Origin: Alphaproteobacteria bacterium
GTDB taxonomy: Bacteria > Pseudomonadota > Alphaproteobacteria > SHVR01
Length of the DNA: 46,638 nt
NCBI GenBank assembly: GCA_009694185.1
Contig: SHVR01000017.1
Coordinates: 1-46,638 of the forward strand
Reading direction: 5' to 3'
The notes below the pieces were generated by a model. It saw only the letters and a list, made by a program, of their open reading frames with translations, made no database searches and had not been told where the DNA came from. A program made the position numbers and the translations under genes. Shown piece after piece: positions 23,814 to 32,276 of the stretch (position 1 is the first letter of the stretch; each line of letters starts with the position of its first letter).

Positions 23814-24290
23814 CTATGTATGCCGCCTGCGGGCGAGAAACAAGGAGTCCGCGACCAATAGCAGGGCGCCCATGGTAATGGCGCTATCGGCCAGATTGAA
23901 TGCCGGCCAATGGTAACCCGCCACATGGAAATCGAGAAAGTCGAAAACCGCGCCATGCACCAGTCGGTCGACGATGTTGCCAATCGCCCCGCCCAAGATC
24001 AGGCCGATGGCGGCGGCCTCGAACCATGTCCCGGCCCGGACAAGCCATACCGTGAGCGCCGCCGCGATGGCGGCCGAGATGCCAATAAAGACCCAGGGAC
24101 TAAGGGCCTGGGCCCCGAACAGGCCGAAACTCACGCCCCGGTTCCAAACCGGGACGACGTTGAAAAACCCCGTCACTTCAATCGCCCGGGGCGGGGCCAT
24201 GACGGCCGTCAACAGCAGCCACTTGCTGGCCTGGTCGAGGAGGAGGACCAGGCCCGCGCCACCAAGGCCCCAGGCGCCCGCCTTGCTCAT
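23814..24290 (-). CDS. lspA: Lipoprotein signal peptidase II (LspA)
   Basis: This 158-residue inner-membrane aspartyl protease has four hydrophobic segments. The two catalytic aspartates are seen in GNIVDRL (Asp108) and FNLADSAI (Asp135), together with DQASKW (about 19-24) and WNRGVSFGLF (about 49-58). It cleaves prolipoproteins before the lipidated cysteine. It starts 15 bases after ileS, which is the usual order in many proteobacteria. Length is normal and all key residues are present. Confidence 0.96.
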   Translation of the reverse strand: MSKAGAWGLGGAGLVLLLDQASKWLLLTAVMAPPRAIEVTGFFNVVPVWNRGVSFGLFGAQALSPWVFIGISAAIAAALTVWLVRAGTWFEAAAIGLILGGAIGNIVDRLVHGAVFDFLDFHVAGYHWPAFNLADSAITMGALLLVADSLFLARRRHT

Positions 24291-24305
24291 CCGGCCGTGA
24301 CCCTA

Positions 24306-27143
24306 TCAGGCCGCGGCCGGCGGACGGGTGACGGCATCGGCACAGCGCCCGCAGAGATCGGCATGGGTCGCAACCGAGCCCACGTCCGAGAGATGCTGCC
24401 AGCAGCGGGCGCAACGGGCCTCGCTCGTCTTGGCGGATAGGACACCCACACCCGGTACGTCCGGCAGGGTGAAGGCGCCGGCCGGCACCGGCCCTTCGAT
24501 CAACTCGCTGCCCGACGTGATCGCGATCTCCGCCAGGTCGAGGCCGGCCAACGCTCGCACATGGTCATGATCGGCATGGACGACGGGTCTCGCCTGCAAG
24601 CTCGAGCCGATGCGCCGCTCGGCGCGCTCGATCTCGATGGCGCCGGTCACCACGCGCCTGAGCGCCCGGACCTTCTGCCATTTCGCCGCGAGCGCCGGGT
24701 CGAGCCAGGCCGCCGGAATGTCCGGTAAGGTCCTGAGATGCACGCTGTTGTCCATGGCATCGCCGGTCCGTGTCAGCCACGCCTCCTCGGCCGTGAAACA
24801 GAGGATCGGCGCCAGCCACGCGGTCAGACAGTCGAACAGCAGATCCAGTACCGTCCGGCAGGCGCGCCGCCGGGGGCTGTCCGGCCGGTCGCAATAGAGG
24901 GCGTCCTTGCGGACGTCGAAATAGAAGGCCGACAGGTCGCTCGCACAGAAACTGTGCAGCGCCGTCCAAATGCCATGGAACTGGAAATCCTCGGCCGCCT
25001 GGCGCGCCACGCCATCGAGTTCGGCCACCCGGTGCAGCACCCAGCGCTCCAGTTCCGGCATGGCCTCGACAGGCACCCGCTCCCCGGGTGTGAAACCGTC
25101 GAGATTGCCCAGGAGATAGCGCAGCGTGTTGCGCACCCGGCGATAGAGATCGGCCTGGTGTTTCAGGATTTCCGGCCCGATGCGCAGGTCTTCCGAATAG
25201 TCGGAACTAACCACCCAGATACGCAGGATGTCGGCGCCATACTGGTCCACGACTTCCTGTGGCGCGGTCACGTTGCCGAGCGACTTCGACATCTTGCGAC
25301 CCTGATCGTCGAGGACGAAGCCATGGGTCAGCACCGCGTCATAGGGTGCCCGGCCGCGCGTGCCGGCGCTCTCCAGTAGCGAGGAATGGAACCAGCCGCG
25401 ATGTTGGTCCGAGCCTTCGAGATAGAGCGAGGCCGGCCATTTGAGGTCGGGCCGCTGTTCCAGGACGAAGCTGTGGGTCGAGCCGGACTCGAACCAGACC
25501 TCGACGATATCCTTGACCTGCTCGTAGGCGGCGGGGTCGTGGTCGGGTCCGAGGAAGCGGGCGGCGGGCGAGGCGAACCAGGCATCGCCGCCTTCCGCCT
25601 CGAAGACCTCGCCGACGCGCTCGAAGACGGCGGGATCGCGCAACAGTTCGCCGGTTTGCCGGTTCACGAATACCGGAATCGGCACACCCCAGGCGCGCTG
25701 GCGCGACACGCACCAGTCCGGGCGGTCGGCAATCATGCTGTAGAGCCGGTTGCGACCACTCGGGGGCACAAACCGGGTCCGGTCGATGGCGGCGAGCGCC
25801 TTCCGGCGCAGATCATTCGCCTCCATGGAGATGAACCACTGCGCCGTATTGCGGAAGATGAGCGGCGCCTTGGATCGCCAAGAGTGGGGATAGCTGTGGG
25901 TGAGTCGACTGGCCGAGAGCAGCTTGCCGGCGGCATCGAGCGCTTGGATGACGGCGGCGTTGGCATCGCCCTCCTTGCCCGTGTCGGTCAGCACGCGCCG
26001 GCCCGCGAACAGCGGTACAAAGGCGTGGAAGCTGCCGTCATCGGCGAGTGTGTCCGGCACTTCCAGGCCATACGCCACGCCGAGGGCGAAGTCGTCGGCG
26101 CCATGGCCGGGCGCGATATGCACGAAGCCGGTGCCCTGATCCATGGTAACGAAATCCGCGGCCAGCAGCGGCACCTCGAAATCATAGCCCTGGCCGCGCA
26201 AGGGATGGGATGTTTGGGTCCCCGCGAAAGCCGCCCCCTTAAAGCGCGCGGTCACGCCATGTTCGACGATCCGGGTCGCCTTCAAGAAAGCGTCCAGCAG
26301 CGGGGCGGCTACCACCAGGCTCTCGCCAGGCTTGATCCGAGACTTCTCCCCGACGGCTTTGACCTCGATGCGGACATAGTCGCCCGCGGCGTCGTAGGCG
26401 ATGGCGCGATTGCCGGGGATCGTCCAGGGGGTCGTCGTCCAGATGACGATGCCGGCGCCATCCACCGCCGCGGTTGCCTGGGTTACCGGGAAGCGGACAT
26501 GGATGCTGGGCGAGACATGGTCGTGATATTCGACCTCGGCGTCGGCGAGCGCCGTGCGCTCGACCACCGACCAGAGCACCGGCCGGGCACCCCGATAGAG
26601 GCCGCCATTCAACGCGAACTTGCCGATTTCGCGGGCGATCTGGGCCTCGGCCGCAAACGACATGGTGGTGTAGGGATTGTCCCAATCGCCGATCACGCCG
26701 AGGCGCTTGAACTCTTCGCGCTGAATGGCGACCCAATGCTCGGCGAATTCCCGGCATTCCCGGCGGAATTCGAGGATCGGCACCTGGTCCTTGTCACGGC
26801 CCTCGGCGCGATAGGTCTCCTCCACTTTCCACTCGATCGGCAAACCGTGGCAGTCCCAGCCCGGCACATAATTGGCGTCCTTGCCGAGCATCTGCTGGGC
26901 GCGGCTGCTGACGTCCTTCAGGATCTTGTTGAGGGCATGGCCGATATGGAGATTGCCGTTGGCATAGGGGGGGCCGTCATGCAGGACGAACTTCTCGCGC
27001 CCGGCGGAAAGGGCGCGTTGGCGCCGGAACAGTTCTTGGGCGGCCCAGCGAGCGAGGAGTTCGGGCTCGCGTTTGGGCAGCCCGCCGCGCATCGGGAAAT
27101 CGGTGCGGGGGAGGAAAACGGTCGATTTATAGTCGTCGGTCAT
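24306..27143 (-). CDS. ileS: Isoleucyl-tRNA synthetase (IleS)
   Basis: This 945-residue class Ia synthetase has the HIGH motif in NGNLHIGHALN (about residues 62-72), a CP1 editing domain (GIVIWTTTPWTIPGNRAIAY, with the threonine-rich WTTTPWT signature, about 230), the signature LYLEGSDQHRGWFHSSLL, the KMSKS loop in GRKMSKSLGN (about 600), an anticodon-binding helical domain, and a C-terminal zinc ribbon (CARCW and LCGRC). It charges tRNA-Ile and edits Val-tRNA. It has the bacterial IleS1 architecture. It lies between ribF and lspA on the same strand, with 153 bases to ribF. Confidence 0.98.
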   Translation of the reverse strand: MTDDYKSTVFLPRTDFPMRGGLPKREPELLARWAAQELFRRQRALSAGREKFVLHDGPPYANGNLHIGHALNKILKDVSSRAQQMLGKDANYVPGWDCHGLPIEWKVEETYRAEGRDKDQVPILEFRRECREFAEHWVAIQREEFKRLGVIGDWDNPYTTMSFAAEAQIAREIGKFALNGGLYRGARPVLWSVVERTALADAEVEYHDHVSPSIHVRFPVTQATAAVDGAGIVIWTTTPWTIPGNRAIAYDAAGDYVRIEVKAVGEKSRIKPGESLVVAAPLLDAFLKATRIVEHGVTARFKGAAFAGTQTSHPLRGQGYDFEVPLLAADFVTMDQGTGFVHIAPGHGADDFALGVAYGLEVPDTLADDGSFHAFVPLFAGRRVLTDTGKEGDANAAVIQALDAAGKLLSASRLTHSYPHSWRSKAPLIFRNTAQWFISMEANDLRRKALAAIDRTRFVPPSGRNRLYSMIADRPDWCVSRQRAWGVPIPVFVNRQTGELLRDPAVFERVGEVFEAEGGDAWFASPAARFLGPDHDPAAYEQVKDIVEVWFESGSTHSFVLEQRPDLKWPASLYLEGSDQHRGWFHSSLLESAGTRGRAPYDAVLTHGFVLDDQGRKMSKSLGNVTAPQEVVDQYGADILRIWVVSSDYSEDLRIGPEILKHQADLYRRVRNTLRYLLGNLDGFTPGERVPVEAMPELERWVLHRVAELDGVARQAAEDFQFHGIWTALHSFCASDLSAFYFDVRKDALYCDRPDSPRRRACRTVLDLLFDCLTAWLAPILCFTAEEAWLTRTGDAMDNSVHLRTLPDIPAAWLDPALAAKWQKVRALRRVVTGAIEIERAERRIGSSLQARPVVHADHDHVRALAGLDLAEIAITSGSELIEGPVPAGAFTLPDVPGVGVLSAKTSEARCARCWQHLSDVGSVATHADLCGRCADAVTRPPAAA

Positions 27144-27182
27144 GGCGAATGCTCCGCGGGCAACAAATAGCTGGACTGACGG

Positions 27183-27205
27183 CCCGACCCCCGGCGGGGG
27201 TCGGG
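27183..27205. terminator. Strong GC hairpin between ribF and ileS
   Basis: A perfect 10-base stem (cccgaccccc and gggggtcggg) closes on a 3-base loop. No T-run follows in the minus-strand direction of ribF and ileS. It could attenuate or process the ribF-ileS transcript. On the plus strand it is followed by TCTATAATT, which is not near any plus-strand gene. Confidence 0.45.
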
Positions 27206-27296
27206 TCTATAATTCGCCGGTCTACCAGCATGCCTGCCCGATGCATCGCCATGGGCCGGAACCTAGCAATGGTGCATCTGAGAGGCAAGCCAAGGA

Positions 27297-28241
27297 TCAG
27301 GGATTTCGAGCCAGGATGCGGCGCGCCTCGGCCGAGTCCAGTTCGATCTGGGCCTTGAGGGCGTCGAGGCCGGCAAAGGGGCGCTCGGGCCGGAGAAAGG
27401 CATGGAGCTGGACCCGGAGATGGCGGCCATAAAGATCGCTCGCGTAGTCGAACAGGTGGGTCTCGAACAACAGGTCGCTACCACCCACCGTGGGCCGGCG
27501 GCCGAAATTGGCAACCGCATCGTGCCAAATCGTGGCCCCAGCCCGGTCGATTCCGGCGCTGACGGCATAGACGCCGGTCGCCGGCCGCAACAGCTCACCG
27601 AGCACGATGTTGGCCGTTGGAAAGCCAATGGTTCGGCCGCGCTGGTCGCCGGGCCTCACGCGCCCTTCGATCTCCCAGGGGCTGCCCAGCAGGGCTGCGG
27701 CCGCCTCCGGGCGACCGGCCGCTAGATGCGCGCGGATGGCGGTCGAGGAATATTCGATGCCGGCCTCCGTGCGCTGGATCGCTGCCACGCTCACCCCGAA
27801 GCCATGGCTCCGGCCGAGCTCCGTCAGCAGATTGGTTGTGCCCATCCGGTCGCGGCCGAAGCGGAAATTGGGGCCGACCACCACATGGCCGACGCCAAGG
27901 CCCGCCACCAGAACCTCGTCGACAAAGGTCTCGGCGGTCTTGGCCGCGAAGGCTCGGTCGAAGGCGAGGACCACGGTCAGGTCGACGCCGAGGGCGGCGA
28001 GCCGATGGCTCTTGGTGCGCAGCGACGTCAGGCGAAAGGGCGGCGCCTCCGGCTTGAAGACGCGGCGCGGATGCGGCTCGAAGGTGATGATGCCGGTGGC
28101 GGCACCCTTGGTCCGCGCCAGGCGGCCCACCTCGGCGATCACGGCCTGGTGGCCCCGGTGCACGCCATCGAAATTGCCGAGGGCGAACACCGCCCCCCGG
28201 TCGGCTCCCCCAAGGCCTGTGTAATGGCGGAAAAGGCGCAT
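27297..28241 (-). CDS. ribF: Bifunctional riboflavin kinase / FAD synthetase (RibF)
   Basis: This 314-residue protein has an N-terminal FAD synthetase (nucleotidyltransferase) domain with FALGNFDGVHRGHQAVI (about 18-34) and GPNFRFGRDRMG, and a C-terminal riboflavin kinase domain starting near EGRVRPGDQRGRTIGFPTAN (about 192-211) with an LFETHLFDYASDLYG segment. It converts riboflavin to FMN and then FAD. The product fits the many flavoproteins nearby, including MetF and the LLM enzymes. It is the first intact gene of the ribF-ileS-lspA unit. Its upstream neighbour is a cut-off MaoC gene. Confidence 0.96.
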   Translation of the reverse strand: MRLFRHYTGLGGADRGAVFALGNFDGVHRGHQAVIAEVGRLARTKGAATGIITFEPHPRRVFKPEAPPFRLTSLRTKSHRLAALGVDLTVVLAFDRAFAAKTAETFVDEVLVAGLGVGHVVVGPNFRFGRDRMGTTNLLTELGRSHGFGVSVAAIQRTEAGIEYSSTAIRAHLAAGRPEAAAALLGSPWEIEGRVRPGDQRGRTIGFPTANIVLGELLRPATGVYAVSAGIDRAGATIWHDAVANFGRRPTVGGSDLLFETHLFDYASDLYGRHLRVQLHAFLRPERPFAGLDALKAQIELDSAEARRILARNP

Positions 28242-28254
28242 GCTTTGGTCGGCC

Positions 28255-28446
28255 TCAGCTCTTCACCCGGGTCTTGGCCGCGAATTCGGCATCGAGATGC
28301 ACCGGATTGGTGTCGCCCGAGACGCCCGCGAACAATACGATATCGGCGTCCGTAATGGTCTTGGCAAAGGCGGCGGTCATGGCCACCGCCAGGTCCTCGA
28401 GATAGTAGCCGTGACCATCATCGGCCCGTCCCACGTTTCCGGCCAT
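28255..28446 (-). pseudogene. MaoC-type hydratase, N-terminal stub
   Basis: The 63 codons begin MAGNVGRADDGHGYYLEDLA and contain the MaoC/(R)-hydratase signature FAGVSGDTNPVHLDAEFAAK, including the Asp and His of the D-x-N-P-x-H active-site motif. Family members run to about 150 residues. Here the frame ends at TGA (28255-28257), right after the start of the segment normally followed by a RIAHGM-like motif, and ribF begins 13 bases further on. The C-terminal half of the hot-dog fold is absent, so the gene is dead or encodes a non-functional stub. A deletion between maoC and ribF is the simplest cause. Confidence 0.8.
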
Positions 28447-28622
28447 CGCCCAAATCCCAGTTCGCCCCAATTGGCGTGGCAATCTATCAGGCCAGGGGCA
28501 AACGTCCATCGCCCTGCCGCCGCCCCTCTTCCAGTCGGGCGGCGGCGCGTCCAGTTGACCGATTGAACCCGCCGGCCCGCTCTAGTACAAAGCACCTCCA
28601 GACTCCGGAACGAGAAGTGCCG

Positions 28623-29588
28623 ATGGCAGAGATGATCGTCGCCCGCAACCTGACGAAGCAGTTCGGACCCATCCTTGCCGTTGACGATATCTCCCTGACC
28701 GTGGCGCGCGGCGAGGTGCTGGGCTTCCTCGGCCCCAATGGCGCCGGCAAGTCGACCACCATGAAGATGGTGGCGGGGTTCCTGCGTCCGACGGCCGGCA
28801 GCGCCTCGATCTGTGGCTTCGATGTCCAGGACGACCCCATCGAGGCCAAGCGGCGGCTGGGATATCTGCCGGAGGGAGCGCCGCTCTATGCCGACATGAC
28901 GCCGCCGGACTTCCTTGCCTTCGTGGCCAGCACCCGTGGCTTCAAGGGCGCCGACAAGCGCAGGCGGATCGAGGCGGCGATCGCCCAGACCAATATCGAG
29001 GACGTACTTGGCCAGCCGATCGAGACCCTGTCCAAGGGCTTCAAGCGCCGCGTCGGCCTGGCGCAAGCCCTGCTGCACGATCCGGAGGTGCTGATTCTGG
29101 ACGAGCCGACCGACGGCCTCGACCCCAATCAAAAATACGAGGTGCGCCAGCTCATCCTGGCCATGGCGGCGACGAAGGCGATCGTCATCTCGACCCATAT
29201 TCTGGAAGAGGTCGACGCCGTTTGCTCCAGGGCGATCATCATCGCCGGCGGCCGGATCGTGGCGGACGGTACCCCCCAGGAGCTGGCCGGCCGCTCGCGC
29301 TACCTGAACGCGGTCTCGCTCACGGTTGCGGCCGATCAGGTGGCGCGAGTCAGGGCCGGCGTCGAGACCCTGGATAGTGTCGGCGGCCTGGAAGCGCATG
29401 CGACCAGCCACGCGGTGACGCTGATCGTCATACCCAAGGCCGGTCAGTCGATCCTCTACAACCTGACCCAGCTCATCCAGGCCCATGGCTGGCCGATCCT
29501 GGGGCTCAAGGCCGATGGCGGGCATCTCGACGATGTCTTCCGCGTGATCACGACCGAGGCGGCTGGCGGGAGCGGGCGCCATGTTTAA
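28623..29588 (+). CDS. ABC transporter ATP-binding protein (GldA-like)
   Basis: This 321-residue ATPase of the ABC-2 export type has Walker A GPNGAGKSTT (37-46), the signature LSKGFKRRVGLAQAL (about 135, with LSKGF in place of LSGGQ), Walker B VLILDEPTDGLDPN and the switch histidine in VISTHILEE. A C-terminal extension of about 90 residues follows the ATPase domain. The LSKGF/RRVGLAQ signature is typical of the GldA/NatA/NosF group. It starts the four-gene cassette, and its 3' end overlaps the permease gene by 8 bases. The cargo is unknown; gliding is not implied in this group of bacteria. Confidence 0.93.
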   Translation: MAEMIVARNLTKQFGPILAVDDISLTVARGEVLGFLGPNGAGKSTTMKMVAGFLRPTAGSASICGFDVQDDPIEAKRRLGYLPEGAPLYADMTPPDFLAFVASTRGFKGADKRRRIEAAIAQTNIEDVLGQPIETLSKGFKRRVGLAQALLHDPEVLILDEPTDGLDPNQKYEVRQLILAMAATKAIVISTHILEEVDAVCSRAIIIAGGRIVADGTPQELAGRSRYLNAVSLTVAADQVARVRAGVETLDSVGGLEAHATSHAVTLIVIPKAGQSILYNLTQLIQAHGWPILGLKADGGHLDDVFRVITTEAAGGSGRHV

Positions 29589-30318
29589 TAACACGCTTGC
29601 CGTCACCCGCCGCGAACTCGCCGGTTATTTCGCGACCCCTGTCGCCTATGTCTTTATCGTGATCTTTCTGGCGCTCTCGGGGGCGTTCGCCTATTTCATC
29701 GGCAACTTTTTCGAGCGCGGCCAGGCCGACCTGCAAGCCTTCTTCCTGTTCCATCCCTGGCTTTATCTGCTGCTGGTGCCGGCCATCTCGATGCGGCTTT
29801 GGGCGGAGGAGCGCAAGCAGGGCACGATCGAACTGCTGCTCACACTCCCGATCCAATTGGGTGAGGCGGTGCTCGGCAAGTTCCTGGCGGCCTGGATTTT
29901 CACCGGCATCGCGCTGGCGCTCACCTTCCCCCATTGGCTGACGGTCAACTATCTGGGCCGGCCCGACAATGGCGTGATCCTGGCGAGCTATATCGGCAGT
30001 TTCCTGATGTCCGGCGGCTATCTGGCGATCGGGTCCTGCCTCTCGGCGCTGACCCGCAGCCAGGTCGTCGCCTTCGTCGTCACCGTCACGGTCTGCTTCC
30101 TCTTTACGGTCAGCGGCTCGTCGGTGGTGATCGGCTTTCTCGGCGGCTGGGTGCCGCCAGCCCTGATCGCCACCATCGCCTCGTTCAGCTTCATCACCCA
30201 TTTCAACCAGATCGTGCGCGGCGTCATCGACCTCCGCGATCTGGCCTACTTCGCCGCGCTGATCGTCGCTTGGCTCTCGGCGACAATCCTCGTCGTCGAC
30301 CTCAAGAAAGCGGATTGA
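29581..30318 (+). CDS. ABC-2 type permease (GldF-like)
   Basis: This 245-residue membrane protein with six hydrophobic segments contains the ABC-2 permease motifs VTRRELAGYFATPVAYVFIV at its start and WAEERKQGTIELLLTLPIQL (about residues 76-95), the conserved R-K-x-G-T-x-E-L-L-L-T-x-P element of the GldF/NosY group. It pairs with the upstream ATPase. The start overlaps the ATPase gene by 8 bases and the next gene begins 5 bases after its end, so the cassette is tightly coupled. Confidence 0.93.
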   Translation: MFNNTLAVTRRELAGYFATPVAYVFIVIFLALSGAFAYFIGNFFERGQADLQAFFLFHPWLYLLLVPAISMRLWAEERKQGTIELLLTLPIQLGEAVLGKFLAAWIFTGIALALTFPHWLTVNYLGRPDNGVILASYIGSFLMSGGYLAIGSCLSALTRSQVVAFVVTVTVCFLFTVSGSSVVIGFLGGWVPPALIATIASFSFITHFNQIVRGVIDLRDLAYFAALIVAWLSATILVVDLKKAD

Positions 30319-30323
30319 TTGCG

Positions 30324-32261
30324 ATGCCAAGCCTCGCCCAACAGCGCAAATACTTCTCTGTCGCCGGCCTCATGGCGATCGCCGTGTTGTTCGTCGCGGC
30401 CGTCGCACTCACCAACACATTGTTGCGTGGCCAGCGCATCGATTTGACCCAGGATCGGCTTTTCACCCTCTCGGACGGCTCGCGCGCCATTCTTGGCCAG
30501 ATCCAGGAGCCAATCACGCTGCGCTTCTATTTTTCCTCGCGCCTCGGGCGCGATATCCCGGCGATCGGCACTTATGGCCAGCGGGTGCGCGACCTCTTGG
30601 AGGAATATGCCTCCCATTCCAAGGGCAAGCTGCGCCTGGAAGCGCTCGATCCCCAGCCCTACACCGAGCAGGAGGATAGGGCGGTAGCGTTCGGCTTGCA
30701 GGGCGTGCCCATCGACCAGGGTGGTGAGCTGGTCTATTTCGGCCTGGCCGGGTCCAACAGCACCGACGATCGCCAGATCATTGCCTTTTTCGACCAGGCG
30801 CGGGAGCAGTTCCTCGAATATGACATCACCCGCATCGTCTACAATCTGGTACGCCCGGAGAAACGGCGGGTCGGCCTGATCACCACATTGCCCTTGGCGG
30901 GCACGCCTTATGCCCGCATGGCCGGGGGTGGCGACGATTCATGGATCATCCATGGCCAGTTACAGGAATTCTTCGCGGTCGAGATGCTGTCGCGCGACGT
31001 GGCGGAGATTTCCGACAAGATCGACGTGTTGATCCTCGTCCACCCGAAAGGCCTGACCGATCGCGCCCTCTATGCCATCGACCAATATCTGCTGAAGGGC
31101 GGGCGCCTGCTGGTGTTCGTCGATCCCCATTCCGAGATCGACGCCCAGACGCCGAAACCGGGCGGCCCCACGCCCCCGGGCGATGCCAACTCCAATCTGG
31201 AGAAGCTGTTCCAGGCCTGGGGCATCGAGGTGCCGAGGGATGTGGTGGTCGGCGACCAGTCGATCGCCCGGCGCGTCCAGGCACCGACCGAAACCCAGGG
31301 CCAGACCCGGGTCGCCGCGATCGATTATCCGGCTTGGCTCGCGATCACCGCGGATTACCTGAACCGCAAGGACCCGGTCACGGCCGAGCTCAACTATCTG
31401 AACATTGCCTCGCCCGGTTCGATCGAAGTGAAGGAGGGCAGCAGTGTTACATTGACGCCGCTCATCCAGACCAGCGCCAAGGCCGGCCCCATTCCCGTCG
31501 CGAGCGTGCAAATGCGGCCCGATCCGCTCAAGATCGCCCGCGACTTCAAGCCCGGCGACCAGGTCAAGGTCATTGCCGCGAGACTGAGCGGCCAGGTCAA
31601 GTCGGCCTTCCCCGATGGCCCGCCCAAGTCCGAGGAGCCGCCGGCCGACGGCGACAAGAAGGACCTGCCGAAGCCCGGGCTTACGGAATCGGTACAGTCG
31701 ATCAACGTCATCGTCGTCGCCGACGTTGACATGCTGGCGGACGGCCTCTGGGTCCGCGTCCAGGACTTTTTCGGCCAGCGCATGGCGGTGCCGATGGCCA
31801 ACAATGGTGGCTTCTTCGTCAACGCGGTGGATAGCCTCGCCGGCAGCAACGAGCTGATCAGCCTGCGCAGTCGTGGCGTGATCCAGCGGCCGTTCCTGAT
31901 CCTGCAAACCTTGCAGCGCGAGGCGGAACGGCGCTTCCGCGCCAAGGAGCAGGAGTTGAACACCAGGCTGTCGGAAACCGAAAAGCGACTGACCGAGTTG
32001 CAGGGCGACCAGAAGTCGGCCACGGCCGGCGCGCTGTTGACGGCGGAACTCCGTCAGGAGATCGAGAATTTCCGGACCCAGGCCGTCGACATCCGCCGCT
32101 CGCTCCGCGACGTGCAGCGCGCCTTGCGCGAAGACGTGGAGTGGCTGACCGGAACCATCAAGGCGATCAACATTACCGCCATCCCGATTGTCGTGATCGT
32201 CGTCTCCGTCGTGCTCTCGATCATGCGGCGGAACCGTCGCCGCCGACCGCAAACGGCTTGA
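30324..32261 (+). CDS. GldG-like ABC-associated membrane protein
   Basis: This 645-residue protein has an N-terminal membrane segment (about 14-35), a large periplasmic region, a coiled coil (about 545-610) and a C-terminal membrane segment (about 618-638) followed by a basic tail. The N-terminus reads QRIDLTQDRLFTLSDGSRAI, the hallmark of the GldG/ABC-type uncharacterised transport family, and VLILVHPKGLTDRALYAIDQ followed by GGRLLVFVDP forms the GATase-like core. It would form part of the export complex with the two upstream genes. The substrate is unknown. It begins 5 bases after the permease gene, and the DUF4340 gene follows 15 bases later. Confidence 0.9.
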   Translation: MPSLAQQRKYFSVAGLMAIAVLFVAAVALTNTLLRGQRIDLTQDRLFTLSDGSRAILGQIQEPITLRFYFSSRLGRDIPAIGTYGQRVRDLLEEYASHSKGKLRLEALDPQPYTEQEDRAVAFGLQGVPIDQGGELVYFGLAGSNSTDDRQIIAFFDQAREQFLEYDITRIVYNLVRPEKRRVGLITTLPLAGTPYARMAGGGDDSWIIHGQLQEFFAVEMLSRDVAEISDKIDVLILVHPKGLTDRALYAIDQYLLKGGRLLVFVDPHSEIDAQTPKPGGPTPPGDANSNLEKLFQAWGIEVPRDVVVGDQSIARRVQAPTETQGQTRVAAIDYPAWLAITADYLNRKDPVTAELNYLNIASPGSIEVKEGSSVTLTPLIQTSAKAGPIPVASVQMRPDPLKIARDFKPGDQVKVIAARLSGQVKSAFPDGPPKSEEPPADGDKKDLPKPGLTESVQSINVIVVADVDMLADGLWVRVQDFFGQRMAVPMANNGGFFVNAVDSLAGSNELISLRSRGVIQRPFLILQTLQREAERRFRAKEQELNTRLSETEKRLTELQGDQKSATAGALLTAELRQEIENFRTQAVDIRRSLRDVQRALREDVEWLTGTIKAINITAIPIVVIVVSVVLSIMRRNRRRRPQTA

Positions 32262-32276
32262 GCCCGGAGATCCGGC

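Noticed and set aside
25386-27170. 594-codon plus-strand open frame
   Set aside because: It is entirely antisense to ileS, whose motifs are unambiguous.
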